DNA of 64,000 bases from Glutamicibacter uratoxydans (GCF_006539925.1 NZ_BJNY01000006.1:62001-126000), one strand, 5' to 3'. Numbered from the stretch's first letter, positions 9,589 through 17,857 are shown. The notes: generated from the letters alone by a model not told the origin. Program-made: numbers and translations.

Positions 9589-10217
9589 TCGCGGTGCACC
9601 TGGGAGAAGTCTTCGTAGTAGGCGCCGACGTAGTTGAAATTCTGCGGCTGGCGCAGGATGAACGCCTGGTCGCACCACCCAAGCAGCACTGTGCTCATCT
9701 GCTCGGGTCCGACTGGCAGGGCGACAATGATCTGGTGAGGATGCTGTTCGCGCACCACCTGCAAGGCGGCGAACATACTGGCGCCAGTGGCGATCCCGTC
9801 GTCGCAGATGATGACGTTCTTTCCCTCTAGCGCGGGATTGTAGTCAGCAAAGAACTTCGCTTGAGCACTGAGATCGGCGGTGGCACCGAGCCGCTGGCTC
9901 TCCAGCTCGTCCTCGCCGAAGTAGCAGATGGCGCGACGCCTGATTTCTTGGTTGAAGTAGCTGGCCTGTTCATGTTGATAGCTGGCGATAGCGCCGAAGG
10001 CCAGCTCGGGGTTACTGGGCACACCGAGCTTTTTGACCGCAACGACGCCAAGTTCGGCACCCAGGCTTTGAGCAACCGGAGCCGCAACTGGGACGCCTCC
10101 GCGAAGAAGTCCCAATACGGTATAGTCCGCAGCCGGCAGCGACAAGGCGAGATTCATGCCCAGTACGGAACCTGCGTGCGTGCGGTTTGAATACTTTGTG
10201 TGATCTTCAGCCTTCAT
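9552..10217 (-). CDS. Phosphoribosyltransferase-family protein
   Basis: Type I phosphoribosyltransferase fold, 221 residues from the ATG; a TTG 18 nt upstream is an alternative start. The PRPP-binding loop is VIICDDGIATGASM (about 132-145), and LRGGVPVAAPVAQSLGAEL forms the early core. Proteins of this type (PF00156) are often annotated as predicted phosphoribosyltransferases of unknown substrate rather than as HPRT or APRT. It lies about 60 bp downstream of the HD-hydrolase gene on the same strand. Confidence 0.78.
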   Translation of the reverse strand: MKAEDHTKYSNRTHAGSVLGMNLALSLPAADYTVLGLLRGGVPVAAPVAQSLGAELGVVAVKKLGVPSNPELAFGAIASYQHEQASYFNQEIRRRAICYFGEDELESQRLGATADLSAQAKFFADYNPALEGKNVIICDDGIATGASMFAALQVVREQHPHQIIVALPVGPEQMSTVLLGWCDQAFILRQPQNFNYVGAYYEDFSQVHRDQVVRALELRSQ

Positions 10218-10277
10218 ATCCCAAGTCTTGCCCAACGTTGTGCAAAGTCAAGGGATGACTAGCTCATACGCAGATTT

Positions 10278-10721
10278 CTAGACCAGGCCCAGCAAGCGGC
10301 GGGTCTTTGCATACTTCGCGGCAAGTCGTTCTCGGGTTGCATCATCGAGCAGCGCAGTGCGGGCAGGATCTGTGTTGTCTGCCAGATCCGCTTCCTTGAC
10401 CAACAGTGCCAGAGGATTCGAGCGTATGCCTTGGCAATATTCCTCCATGCTCTGTCCGGGAATTTTGCTGAGGAGCTCTACCGCGGACACCACCTCGTTG
10501 CTGATGCCCTTTTTGAGTAGATCAAGCGCGGTAATAGAAGTATCTTCAATGACGTCGTGCAGCCAAGCGGTTGCCACTGCTTGTTCGCTTCCGCCCAGCC
10601 GATTCGCGTGACCCGCCACTCGTGCAGGGTGGCCGATATAAGCGGCACCAAGCTTGTCCACCTGGCCGTCATGGGCCTCGGTTGCAATGGATTTTGCCAG
10701 TTCTACTTCTGGTGTTGGCAC
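10278..10721 (-). CDS. HD-domain phosphohydrolase (MESH1/SpoT-hydrolase-like)
   Basis: Small 147-residue protein consisting of one HD domain. Metal-binding motifs in order: HPARVA (residue about 31), WLHDVIEDT (about 53-61) and KEADLADN (about 108-115). The order and spacing match the ppGpp hydrolase half of RelA/SpoT and the stand-alone MESH1 group, but no nucleotide specificity can be proven. The start is GTG with GGGAGGAACT upstream, a very good ribosome binding site. It may be co-transcribed with the phosphoribosyltransferase gene that follows. Confidence 0.75.
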   Translation of the reverse strand: MPTPEVELAKSIATEAHDGQVDKLGAAYIGHPARVAGHANRLGGSEQAVATAWLHDVIEDTSITALDLLKKGISNEVVSAVELLSKIPGQSMEEYCQGIRSNPLALLVKEADLADNTDPARTALLDDATRERLAAKYAKTRRLLGLV

Positions 10722-10798
10722 AGTTCCTCCCGGTGATTGATCTAATTCTCATGCTAGGCCACCTCGCCGACGCAAAGCCGCAGGTTTCTAATCTTAAA

Positions 10799-10816
10799 TT
10801 CGAAAGTATTTTCGAA
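10799..10816. promoter_or_regulatory. LexA-like SOS box upstream of the DUF222-HNH gene
   Basis: TTCGAAA-GTAT-TTTCGAA, a perfect 7+4+7 palindrome 52 bp before the gene. Actinobacterial LexA boxes have the form TCGAAC-N4-GTTCGA; this site keeps the TCGAA/TTCGA arms and the N4 spacing but carries A/T at the inner positions. DUF222-HNH (13E12-type) genes are known LexA targets in mycobacteria, which supports the call. Confidence 0.5.
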
Positions 10817-10868
10817 CAGATTTGCACAATGACTGTATGACTCGTACGGAAAGGCGTAAAATAGGAGT

Positions 10869-12323
10869 ATGTCCGAACAGCGTGGAGAAGACAATGCTTC
10901 ACTCGAAGAACTTCGCAAGGCGTCTCAGTTCTTCGACGGACTACCTGGCGCCAATGAACAGCTGGCTCACCACCTCGCGGTTGCGTTGACTGAAGGCAGC
11001 GACCAGCTTGCCGTTTCATTATTGGAATTCTCCCGGCGCTTCCAGAGCTTCTATCTTTCCCTCATTGCTCGGGCCGTACACAGGCTTTATGTACTTCACG
11101 CGGATGCCAATGGGAAGTTGCGCGTAGACGTGAAGCGTGGGGATGCCCACGCAATCTGCATGGCCCTTCGCATCTCTCCTTACTCGGCAATGAACTTCTA
11201 CGAAAATCTCGCATACTTGGTTGCCGAAATGCCCTACACCTTGCATCGGCTGGAAGACGGAGATCTAACTGGCGACCAGCTGTTCGCTCTGCTTTCGCCC
11301 TTGCATGCGGGAAATGCTGAGGACCGGACGGCCTTCGACACGATTTACAAGAACAACCCAGCCATTTTCGATGCAGCCAGCGTCAACGAATGCAAAGACA
11401 TCACTGCAAAGTTTATGATGACCCGCCACGACGTAGACATGAGCGAAGAACTGACAAAGCAGCGTGCACGCAGGGATGTTCGATTCCGGAAGACGAAATC
11501 AGGAATGAGCATTAATGCCCAAGTTCCAGCTGAGGCTGGAGTGTCCGTCAAGGCTGCATTGGAAGAGATGGTGAACAAGGCCAAGAAAAATGGTGATGAA
11601 CGATCTGGTAGCCAGCTGCGTGCTGACTTTTTGATCGAAGCTTTCACCAGCACAGGAAATGGTTCTTATTTGCCCGAAACGCTTCATGTCGGTCTAGTGA
11701 TGACAGATGAAAGTCTCATCATGGGCAAACCGGGTACTTCCTACATGCCTGGCTATGGGGATATACCTGCCGAGTATGCAAAAAACTTGATCATGGAATA
11801 CGAGCAACTGCATGAGCAGCAAGGCTCGGTCACAGATGAACAGAACGCCGTATTTGCGGCGCGTTCAGAAGCGATCATTAAGTTGCGACGCCTGTATTTA
11901 GGCCCCAATAAGCAGGATTTGGTGGGTATGGACTCGCGGGAACGCTTGTTCACCGGCGGATTGAGGAATTTGATCAAGCTGAGGGACCGCTATTGCCGGA
12001 CTCCGTATTGCAACAATCTTGCTCAGGAAGCTGATCATGTGCAGCAGGCAGCAAAGGGCGGCGCAACGGATGCCGCGAACAGTGCGATGCGGTGTAAGCA
12101 ATGCAATCTGGCCAAAGAAGCACCAGGTTGGGACGAAGAGGTTGAGTCCTCCGGTCCTCACAGTATCCAAGTGCGCCCATATCCCGGGGTGAAGTACGGG
12201 TCGACGTCGCCTCCAATTCGAGGGGCGTGGTTGGAGTCTAGGGAACAGTACGAATTGATGGAGCTGCAGTTCCCTGTAGCGAGGGAAGGTCGGTTGCTGC
12301 CAATTAATGATGGGCGGCTCTGA
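10869..12323 (+). CDS. DUF222 and HNH endonuclease domain protein
   Basis: 484-residue protein with an N-terminal DUF222 region (about 20-330) and a C-terminal HNH nuclease domain (about 370-425). The HNH part shows the zinc-cysteine pairs CRTPYCNN and MRCKQCNLAKE around the catalytic-type EADHV. This architecture is abundant and multicopy in actinobacteria (13E12 family in mycobacteria). GC content is visibly lower than in the flanking genes, a sign of lateral transfer. A LexA-like box lies upstream. The start has AGGAG 5 nt before the ATG. The biological role of the family is unsettled. Confidence 0.85.
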   Translation: MSEQRGEDNASLEELRKASQFFDGLPGANEQLAHHLAVALTEGSDQLAVSLLEFSRRFQSFYLSLIARAVHRLYVLHADANGKLRVDVKRGDAHAICMALRISPYSAMNFYENLAYLVAEMPYTLHRLEDGDLTGDQLFALLSPLHAGNAEDRTAFDTIYKNNPAIFDAASVNECKDITAKFMMTRHDVDMSEELTKQRARRDVRFRKTKSGMSINAQVPAEAGVSVKAALEEMVNKAKKNGDERSGSQLRADFLIEAFTSTGNGSYLPETLHVGLVMTDESLIMGKPGTSYMPGYGDIPAEYAKNLIMEYEQLHEQQGSVTDEQNAVFAARSEAIIKLRRLYLGPNKQDLVGMDSRERLFTGGLRNLIKLRDRYCRTPYCNNLAQEADHVQQAAKGGATDAANSAMRCKQCNLAKEAPGWDEEVESSGPHSIQVRPYPGVKYGSTSPPIRGAWLESREQYELMELQFPVAREGRLLPINDGRL

Positions 12324-12333
12324 CTCTTCACAT

Positions 12334-12377
12334 GGGTGCTGGTTCGGTGGAGGTTATCTCCGCTTGAATCAGCACCC
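12334..12377 (+). terminator. Weak stem-loop after the HNH gene
   Basis: Inverted repeat GGGTGCTG (12334-12341) and CAGCACCC (12370-12377) with a 28-nt loop, just after the HNH stop codon and before the second META gene. There is no T-tract, so termination is uncertain. Confidence 0.35.
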
Positions 12378-12417
12378 TTGTGTGTTTAGTCCTTCTCAGA
12401 CAAACTACTGTGTTCCT

Positions 12418-12702
12418 ATGGATGACATCTATGGACTCTGGGGCCAAAAGGGCAATTATGGCGAACCGTGGCTGGAACTGGCGTCGAACGGACAGGCCGC
12501 TGGAAGCGACGGATGCAATAGAATCTCAGGCACTTTTGAAGTTCACGAAGGCCATATTAGCTTCGGCCCGATCCTAAGCACGCTGATGTATTGCCAAGGT
12601 GTGCAAACGTGGCTGGGCGCTGCGAGCTCTGCGGAAATCAATGATGGGCAGTTGGAAATCTTTGATCTCGCTGGCCAATCGATTGGTGTTTTGAAGCGCT
12701 AG
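12418..12702 (+). CDS. META-like domain protein without signal peptide
   Basis: 94-residue protein clearly homologous to the mature part of the lipoprotein at 7182: it shares DGCN..SGT, the STxMYCxGVxxWLG block and the IGxL ending. It starts directly with the domain (MDDIYGLWG), so it lacks the lipobox and would stay in the cytoplasm. An ATG at 12307 in the same frame would add 37 residues, but these do not look like a signal peptide. No clear ribosome binding site precedes 12418. It may be a truncated, decaying paralogue. Confidence 0.55.
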   Translation: MDDIYGLWGQKGNYGEPWLELASNGQAAGSDGCNRISGTFEVHEGHISFGPILSTLMYCQGVQTWLGAASSAEINDGQLEIFDLAGQSIGVLKR

Positions 12703-12760
12703 AAAGCCCGGTGCGGTGGCTGAAGTTCAGGGAAAAACTTTGCCGCCACACCGGGCTTTT
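12703..12760. terminator. Bidirectional terminator between META-like gene and hpaD
   Basis: AAAGCCCGGTGCGGTGGC (12703-12720) pairs with GCCGCCACACCGGGCTTTT (12742-12760), leaving a 21-nt loop. A-rich and T-rich ends on both strands suit termination of both the rightward META gene and the leftward hpa operon. Confidence 0.8.
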
Positions 12761-12784
12761 GGTCTAGCTGGAAGACTCTAGGGT

Positions 12785-13882
12785 TTAGAGCTGGTTGCCC
12801 AGCTTGAAGCCCTTGGAAGCCTGACCGTGGTACGAGCCGTCCTCGTCGCCTGCACGGGTGTAGGAGAAGCCGTCGGCGCCGATGGTGACCTCAAGCTCGG
12901 AGTCATCGGTGCGCTCGATGACTTCCTGGACGTTGCCGTCCAGGTCCAGAACCTTGGAAGCCTCGGTGTACCACGAAGGCACAACAGGGTTGCCCCACCA
13001 GTCGCGGCGCTGGTTGTCGTGCACGTTCCAGGTGATGGTCGGGTTGTCCGGATCACCGGTGTAGTAATCCTGGGTGTAGATCTCGATGCGGTGGTCATCT
13101 GGATCCAGGATGTACAGGTAGAACGCGTTGGACACACCGTGGCGGCCTGGGCCGCGCTCGATGCGGTCCGAGATGCGCAGTGCGCCCATCTTGTCGCAGA
13201 TCTGGATGATGTTGTGCTTCTCGTGGGTGGAGAAGGCAACGTGGTGCAGGCGTGGGCCGTTGCCACCGGTCAGCGCGGTGTCGTGGACGGTGCCCTTGCG
13301 GTGCATCCATGCTGCGTAGGTGGTGCCTTCGTCATCCTGGATGTCCTCGGTGACGCGGAAGCCCAGGTCTTCGAGGTACTTGCGGCCGCGTGGCACGTCC
13401 GGGGTGACCTGGTTGAAGTGGTCCAGACGGACCAGCTCGCCGGCCGAGTACAGGTCGTAGCGCATGTGCAGGCGCTCGACGTGGGTGGTCTCGAAGAAGA
13501 ACTCGTATGGGAAGCCCAGTGGATCCTCGACGCGGACCGAATCGCCGATGCCGCGCACAAAGCCTTCCTTGCGGCGCTCGGTGCGGCAGCCCAGTTCCTT
13601 GTAGTAGGCCTCTGCTGCGTCGACCTCAGCGGTGGAGCGGACGCGGAATGCCATGGCCTTAAGCGCTGCGACTGGGCCCTTGGTCAGCACCAGGTTGTGG
13701 TGGATGAACTCTTCGAAGGAACGCAGGTAGATCTGGTTCTCATCTTCGTAGGACACGTGCAGGCCCAGGACGTCCACGTAGAAGTTGCGCGAGCGCTCCA
13801 GGTCGGTGACGACCAGTTCGGCGTAGGCACAGCGCAGGATATCCGGTGCTGGAACCGATGGCTTAGGGATTTCGTTGCTCAT
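12785..13882 (-). CDS. hpaD: 3,4-dihydroxyphenylacetate 2,3-dioxygenase (homoprotocatechuate 2,3-dioxygenase)
   Basis: Extradiol ring-cleavage dioxygenase of the vicinal-oxygen-chelate family, opening homoprotocatechuate to 5-carboxymethyl-2-hydroxymuconate semialdehyde in the cytoplasm. 365 residues from the ATG, which has AAGGAG 9 nt upstream; an 18-nt longer start is less likely. Metal ligands His155, His214 and Glu267 and second-sphere Asn157, His200 and Tyr257 all fall at the numbers known for the Brevibacterium fuscum enzyme, to which the sequence looks nearly identical throughout. The metal could be Fe(II), as in Brevibacterium, or Mn(II), as in Arthrobacter MndD. It is the last gene of the leftward hpa operon, just after hpaE. 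Confidence 0.97.
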   Translation of the reverse strand: MSNEIPKPSVPAPDILRCAYAELVVTDLERSRNFYVDVLGLHVSYEDENQIYLRSFEEFIHHNLVLTKGPVAALKAMAFRVRSTAEVDAAEAYYKELGCRTERRKEGFVRGIGDSVRVEDPLGFPYEFFFETTHVERLHMRYDLYSAGELVRLDHFNQVTPDVPRGRKYLEDLGFRVTEDIQDDEGTTYAAWMHRKGTVHDTALTGGNGPRLHHVAFSTHEKHNIIQICDKMGALRISDRIERGPGRHGVSNAFYLYILDPDDHRIEIYTQDYYTGDPDNPTITWNVHDNQRRDWWGNPVVPSWYTEASKVLDLDGNVQEVIERTDDSELEVTIGADGFSYTRAGDEDGSYHGQASKGFKLGNQL

Positions 13883-13915
13883 GACTTTGCTCCTTTGCAA
13901 GCAGAAAATTAGTGG

Positions 13916-15421
13916 TTAGGCGCCGAACTTAGGGGTGTGGACATCGCCGAGGGTGATGTGCACTGCCTGCTGGTCGGTGTAGAAGTCGATCGAGCGGTAG
14001 CCGCCCTCGTGGCCCAGGCCCGAAGCCTTCACGCCGCCGAATGGCGAACGCAGGTCGCGGACGTTGTGGGAGTTGAGCCACACCATGCCGGCCTCGACGT
14101 TCTGCGCGAAGTTGTGTGCGCGCTTCAGGTCGTTGGTCCAGACGTAGGCAGCTAGGCCGTACTTGGTGTTGTTGGCCAGCTGAAGTGCTTCCTCATCGGT
14201 GTCGAATGGGGTGATGGCGACGACTGGGCCGAAGATCTCTTCCTGGAAGATGCGGGCATCCGGTGCCACGTCGGCGAACACGGTCGGGGCGACGTAGGAG
14301 CCGTTTTCCTGGCCCTCCGGCAGGTTCTCTGGGCGGCCGCCGCCGGCCAGCAGGCGACCTTCGGACTTGCCGATTTCCACGTAGCTCATGACCTTGTCGT
14401 AGTGCTCTGGGTGGACCAGTGCGCCGACCTGGGTGGCTGGATCGTGCGGATCGCCGACCTTGATGTTCTTGGCGCGGGCAGCGTAGGCCTCGGTGAACTT
14501 CTCGTAGATGCCGCGCTGGACCAGGATGCGCGAGCCGGCGGTGCAGCGCTCGCCGTTCAGCGAGAAGACGCCGAACAGGGTGGAGTCGATGGCTGCGTCG
14601 AAGTCTGCATCGTCGAACACGATGGCAGGGGACTTGCCGCCCAGCTCCATGGACATGCCCTTGAGGTTCTCCGCGCAGTTGCGGAAGATCAGCTGGCCGG
14701 TGGAGGATTCGCCGGTGAAGGAGATCAGTGGAACGCCCGGGTGCTTGACCAATGCGTCGCCGGCTTCTTCGCCCATGCCGTTGACCAGGTTGAAGACGCC
14801 CTTTGGCAGGCCTGCTTCTTCGAAGATGGTGGCCCACAGGGAAGCGGAGAGCGGGGTGAACTCGGCTGGCTTGAGCACCACGGTGCAGCCCGAAGCGATG
14901 GAAGGTGCGAGCTTCCAGGATTCAAGCATGAACGGGGTGTTCCATGGGGTGATCAGGCCGGCAACGCCGATTGGCTTGCGGTTCACGTAGTTCAGCTGGG
15001 TGCCAGGGACCTTCAGCGCGGTGTCGTGCTGGGCGACGATCAGATCGGCGAAGAAGCGGAAGTTCTCAGCGGCGCGCTGTGCCTGGCCCTTGGCCTGGGT
15101 GATCGGCAGGCCGGTGTCAAAGGTTTCCATCTCGGCCAGGCGGTCCTGCTGTGCGACGACGGCGTCGGCGATCTTGTACAGCACGTTGGCGCGCTCGCGC
15201 GGCTTCATCTTGGGCCATGGGCCGTTCTTGAAGGCCTCGGTGGCGGCGGCGACGGCGGCGTCGATGTCTGCCTTCTGGCCTGCGGCTGCGGTGGTGTACG
15301 CGGTGTTGGTTACCGGGTCGAGCACCTCGAAGGTTTCGCCGCCGATGGAGTCGACGAATTCACCGTTGATGTAGTGCTGGATCTTGGCCGGCAGGTTTTC
15401 TGGAACGAAGTGCTTGCTCAT
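13916..15421 (-). CDS. hpaE: 5-carboxymethyl-2-hydroxymuconate semialdehyde dehydrogenase
   Basis: NAD-dependent aldehyde dehydrogenase, 501 residues. It oxidises the HpaD ring-fission product to the carboxylate. Catalytic Glu is in MELGGKSP and catalytic Cys in NGERCTAGSR; the N-terminal HYINGEFVDS and the C-terminal FGGVKASGLGHEGG are typical of the HpaE/AldH group. Upstream AAGGAAA serves as ribosome binding site. It sits between gntR and hpaD on the same strand, so the specific HpaE call rests on both family and context. Confidence 0.93.
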   Translation of the reverse strand: MSKHFVPENLPAKIQHYINGEFVDSIGGETFEVLDPVTNTAYTTAAAGQKADIDAAVAAATEAFKNGPWPKMKPRERANVLYKIADAVVAQQDRLAEMETFDTGLPITQAKGQAQRAAENFRFFADLIVAQHDTALKVPGTQLNYVNRKPIGVAGLITPWNTPFMLESWKLAPSIASGCTVVLKPAEFTPLSASLWATIFEEAGLPKGVFNLVNGMGEEAGDALVKHPGVPLISFTGESSTGQLIFRNCAENLKGMSMELGGKSPAIVFDDADFDAAIDSTLFGVFSLNGERCTAGSRILVQRGIYEKFTEAYAARAKNIKVGDPHDPATQVGALVHPEHYDKVMSYVEIGKSEGRLLAGGGRPENLPEGQENGSYVAPTVFADVAPDARIFQEEIFGPVVAITPFDTDEEALQLANNTKYGLAAYVWTNDLKRAHNFAQNVEAGMVWLNSHNVRDLRSPFGGVKASGLGHEGGYRSIDFYTDQQAVHITLGDVHTPKFGA

Positions 15422-15480
15422 CAGCGGGCATTTCCTTTCGTACTGAAGGTTTGGTCGTGCAAATTTGGGTGGAGCTTGGG

Positions 15481-16140
15481 TTAGATCACGCTGGGCGGCA
15501 TCCCGGCGGCCTGCAGGTAGGCGTTCAGGGTGTTGGCCCGGTGTTCACGTGCCGCGGTTTCGATCTGGGCCGGGGTGGCGTGGCCCGCGATCAAGTCCAG
15601 CAGCGCATCGTGTTCGGCAACCGAGGCCTTGGCCCGGTTCGGAATGTGGGTGAAGGAGCTGGCGCGCATGGCGGCGAGCCTGCGCCAGCCGCGCTGCACC
15701 AGATCCAGGATGTGCGGGTTGGGGCACTGTCCGTAGAGCAGCTGGTGGAACTCGGTGTTCATCCGGGTGAATGCCACCGGATCGAAATCCTCAAGGCACT
15801 GGCGCATCTTGTCGTTCAGCTCCCGCGCCTGGGCCAGCCAGGCCGCGTCCATCGCATCGGCGGCCAGGGCAGTGGCCGCAGGTTCGATGATCATCAGCGT
15901 CTGCATGGTGTGCAGGTACAGCGTCGAATCCACATGGGCGACGGTGGCGCCCACATTGCGGGTGAAGTGCACCAGCCCCTCGGCTTCCAGCCGGCGGATC
16001 GCCTCGCGCACCGGAACCACCGAGCAGCCAAGCTCTGCGGCGATGGTGCCCAGCACCAGGCGGTAGCCCGGGGAGTACGCGCCATTGGTGATGCGCTCGG
16101 AGACCAGCTGGTAGGCGGCCTCGGATTTCGACGGGCTCAT
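15481..16140 (-). CDS. GntR family (FCD-type) regulator of the hpa operon
   Basis: 219-residue regulator. Winged helix at about residues 5-70 with VPVREAIRRLEAEGLV, the GntR recognition-helix signature; residues about 80-205 form an all-helical FCD ligand-binding domain with metal-site-like Asp/His residues. It starts at an ATG whose first base overlaps the stop of the upstream fusion gene (TAATG), so it is translationally coupled and must be co-transcribed with the catabolic genes. Autoregulation through the palindrome at 17673-17686 is the natural inference; the ligand is probably a pathway intermediate. Confidence 0.88.
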   Translation of the reverse strand: MSPSKSEAAYQLVSERITNGAYSPGYRLVLGTIAAELGCSVVPVREAIRRLEAEGLVHFTRNVGATVAHVDSTLYLHTMQTLMIIEPAATALAADAMDAAWLAQARELNDKMRQCLEDFDPVAFTRMNTEFHQLLYGQCPNPHILDLVQRGWRRLAAMRASSFTHIPNRAKASVAEHDALLDLIAGHATPAQIETAAREHRANTLNAYLQAAGMPPSVI

Positions 16141-17642
16141 TACAGCTGCCATGAGTCCAGTTCCGGCTTGCCGGCTTCCTTCCAAGCGGTGAACTTGGCC
16201 TTCCACTCGGCGTTCATTGGGAACAGGCCTTCGATGCCGTGTCCGCGCTTGACCATTTCGAAGATGAATTCGTCGTTCTCCTCGGTGGCGAGGGCGGCCG
16301 CAGCCACCTGGGCCACCATGGCCGGCGGGATGACGACGATGCCGTCGGAGTCTGCCACGATCACATCGCCCGGCTGCACGGAAACGCCGCCGCAGGCCAC
16401 GGTGATGTCGCGGTCCCAGGCCACGTGTTTGCGTCCCAGAACTGCAGGGTGCGCGCCGTTGTAGAAGACCGGGATGTCGAGGTTGGACACTGCGTCCAGG
16501 TCGCGCACGCCGCCGTCGGAGATGATGGCCGCGGCGCCCAGCTGCTGGGTGCGCAGGGCCAGGATGTCGCCCAGGGTGGCGGCGCCGGTTTCGCCGCGGG
16601 CCTCCATGACCAGGATCTCGCCCTCCTTGACGGCGTCGATGGCCTGCTTCTGGACGTTGTAGCCGCCGCCGTGGGACTTGAACAGGTCCTCGCGGTTCGG
16701 GATGTAGCGCAGGGTGGCGGCGGTGCCGATCACGCGCTGCATGCCCTTGGTGGCGCCCGGTACTTCGATGTTCACGTTGTTCAGGCCCAGCTTGCGCATG
16801 GTGCCGGACAGGGTAGCGGTGGCTACTGCCGCCAGTTGTTCTCGGACCTCTGCGGTCAGCGCGTCCTTGCCGGTCAGCTTTGGCTCAAGGCCTGCCGCTG
16901 CGCGGTCGCCGTAGGCATCTTCCTTGTCCTTCTCCAAGACCTTTGGCTGGTTGCCGAAGGCTGCGAATTCCTCGGTGCCCTGAACCGCGGTGGTCTTCAG
17001 CTTGCCGGTGGTGGCGCCGGAGATCAGGTCGGTGACTTCAACCTCGACGACGTCGCCCGGGAAGAACACGGTGGAGCCGGCCGGGGTGCCGGTGAGGATG
17101 ACGTCGCCTGGGTACAAGGTCATCTGCTGGGAGAGGTCTGCGATGATCTGCGCGAAGGAGAAGAGCAGTTCGGAGGTGTCTGCGTCCTGGGCGATCTGGC
17201 CGTTGACCCAGGTCTGCACGCGCAGCTTGGAAGGGTCGATGGTGGAGGCATCCAGTGCTGCTGGGCCCATCGGGGTGTAGCCGTCGCCGGACTTGGAGCG
17301 GATGTTCGAACCCTTGTCCGCGTACTTCATGTCGTGCACGCCAAGGTCGTTGGAAGCGGTGATCGAGCCGACATAGCTCCATGCATCCTCGACCGAGACG
17401 CGGCGGGCTTCGGTGCCGATGATCAGCGCGATCTCGCCTTCGAAGGCCAGAAGCTCGGTGCCTGCCGGGCGCTCAACGGTTGAACCGGAGACTGCCAGGG
17501 AGGATGATGCTTTCATGAAGTAGCTCGGGAACTGTGGGGTGCGGCCGCGCTGCGCGGCGCGTGAAGAGTAGCTCAGGTGTACGGCCAAAACCTTGCCTGC
17601 CTGGCTGAAGGTTTCTTCGGTGACCGGAATCGGAGTGCTCAT
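16140..17642 (-). CDS. hpaG: HpaG-type isomerase/decarboxylase fused to an RraA-like domain
   Basis: 500-residue two-domain fusion. Residues about 1-235 are a fumarylacetoacetate-hydrolase fold with the metal-binding E-x-E in LLAFEGEIALI and the TLYPGDVILTGTPAG motif, as in HpaG (2-oxohept-3-ene-1,7-dioate isomerase/decarboxylase). Residues about 260-485 are an RraA/dimethylmenaquinone-methyltransferase-like domain with GDILALR and IISDGGVRD, the RD pair seen in RraA-fold class II aldolases. RraA-fold aldolases split 2-oxo-4-hydroxy acids, so the second half could replace the HpaI aldolase missing from this operon; this is an inference. First gene of the operon. An in-frame GTG 15 nt upstream is an alternative start. 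Confidence 0.85.
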   Translation of the reverse strand: MSTPIPVTEETFSQAGKVLAVHLSYSSRAAQRGRTPQFPSYFMKASSSLAVSGSTVERPAGTELLAFEGEIALIIGTEARRVSVEDAWSYVGSITASNDLGVHDMKYADKGSNIRSKSGDGYTPMGPAALDASTIDPSKLRVQTWVNGQIAQDADTSELLFSFAQIIADLSQQMTLYPGDVILTGTPAGSTVFFPGDVVEVEVTDLISGATTGKLKTTAVQGTEEFAAFGNQPKVLEKDKEDAYGDRAAAGLEPKLTGKDALTAEVREQLAAVATATLSGTMRKLGLNNVNIEVPGATKGMQRVIGTAATLRYIPNREDLFKSHGGGYNVQKQAIDAVKEGEILVMEARGETGAATLGDILALRTQQLGAAAIISDGGVRDLDAVSNLDIPVFYNGAHPAVLGRKHVAWDRDITVACGGVSVQPGDVIVADSDGIVVIPPAMVAQVAAAALATEENDEFIFEMVKRGHGIEGLFPMNAEWKAKFTAWKEAGKPELDSWQL

Positions 17643-17672
17643 CGGTGATCTGCCCACTTTCGTCGTACATCA

Positions 17673-17715
17673 AATCGTATACGATTAGTTTGCTCGTTAT
17701 CCCAGGCGATGTCAA
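17673..17715 (-). promoter_or_regulatory. hpa operon promoter with GntR operator
   Basis: On the minus strand a TTGACA -35 box (17710-17715) lies upstream of AATCGTATACGATT (17673-17686), a perfect 14-bp palindrome 30 bp before the hpaG start. A GTATAC-type core is common in FadR/VanR-like GntR operators. The -10 is not clear (CAAACT or ACTAAT). A repressor bound here would block initiation. Confidence 0.7.
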
Positions 17716-17857
17716 GAGCCAACTCGCAAACAATATTCTCGGCTGTTTATTAGCCGAATTCTGCCTTGAGCAGGTTTCTGGAATCGGGGCTGCGCAGGGA
17801 GGTGAACGTGGCGTCTATCCGGCTGTCACGTGCTTCTTTTGTTATTCTGTGATCACT

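Noticed and set aside
14402-15484. 360-codon plus-strand frame over hpaE
   Set aside because: Exact antisense shadow of the aldehyde dehydrogenase gene, with no ribosome binding site or family match.
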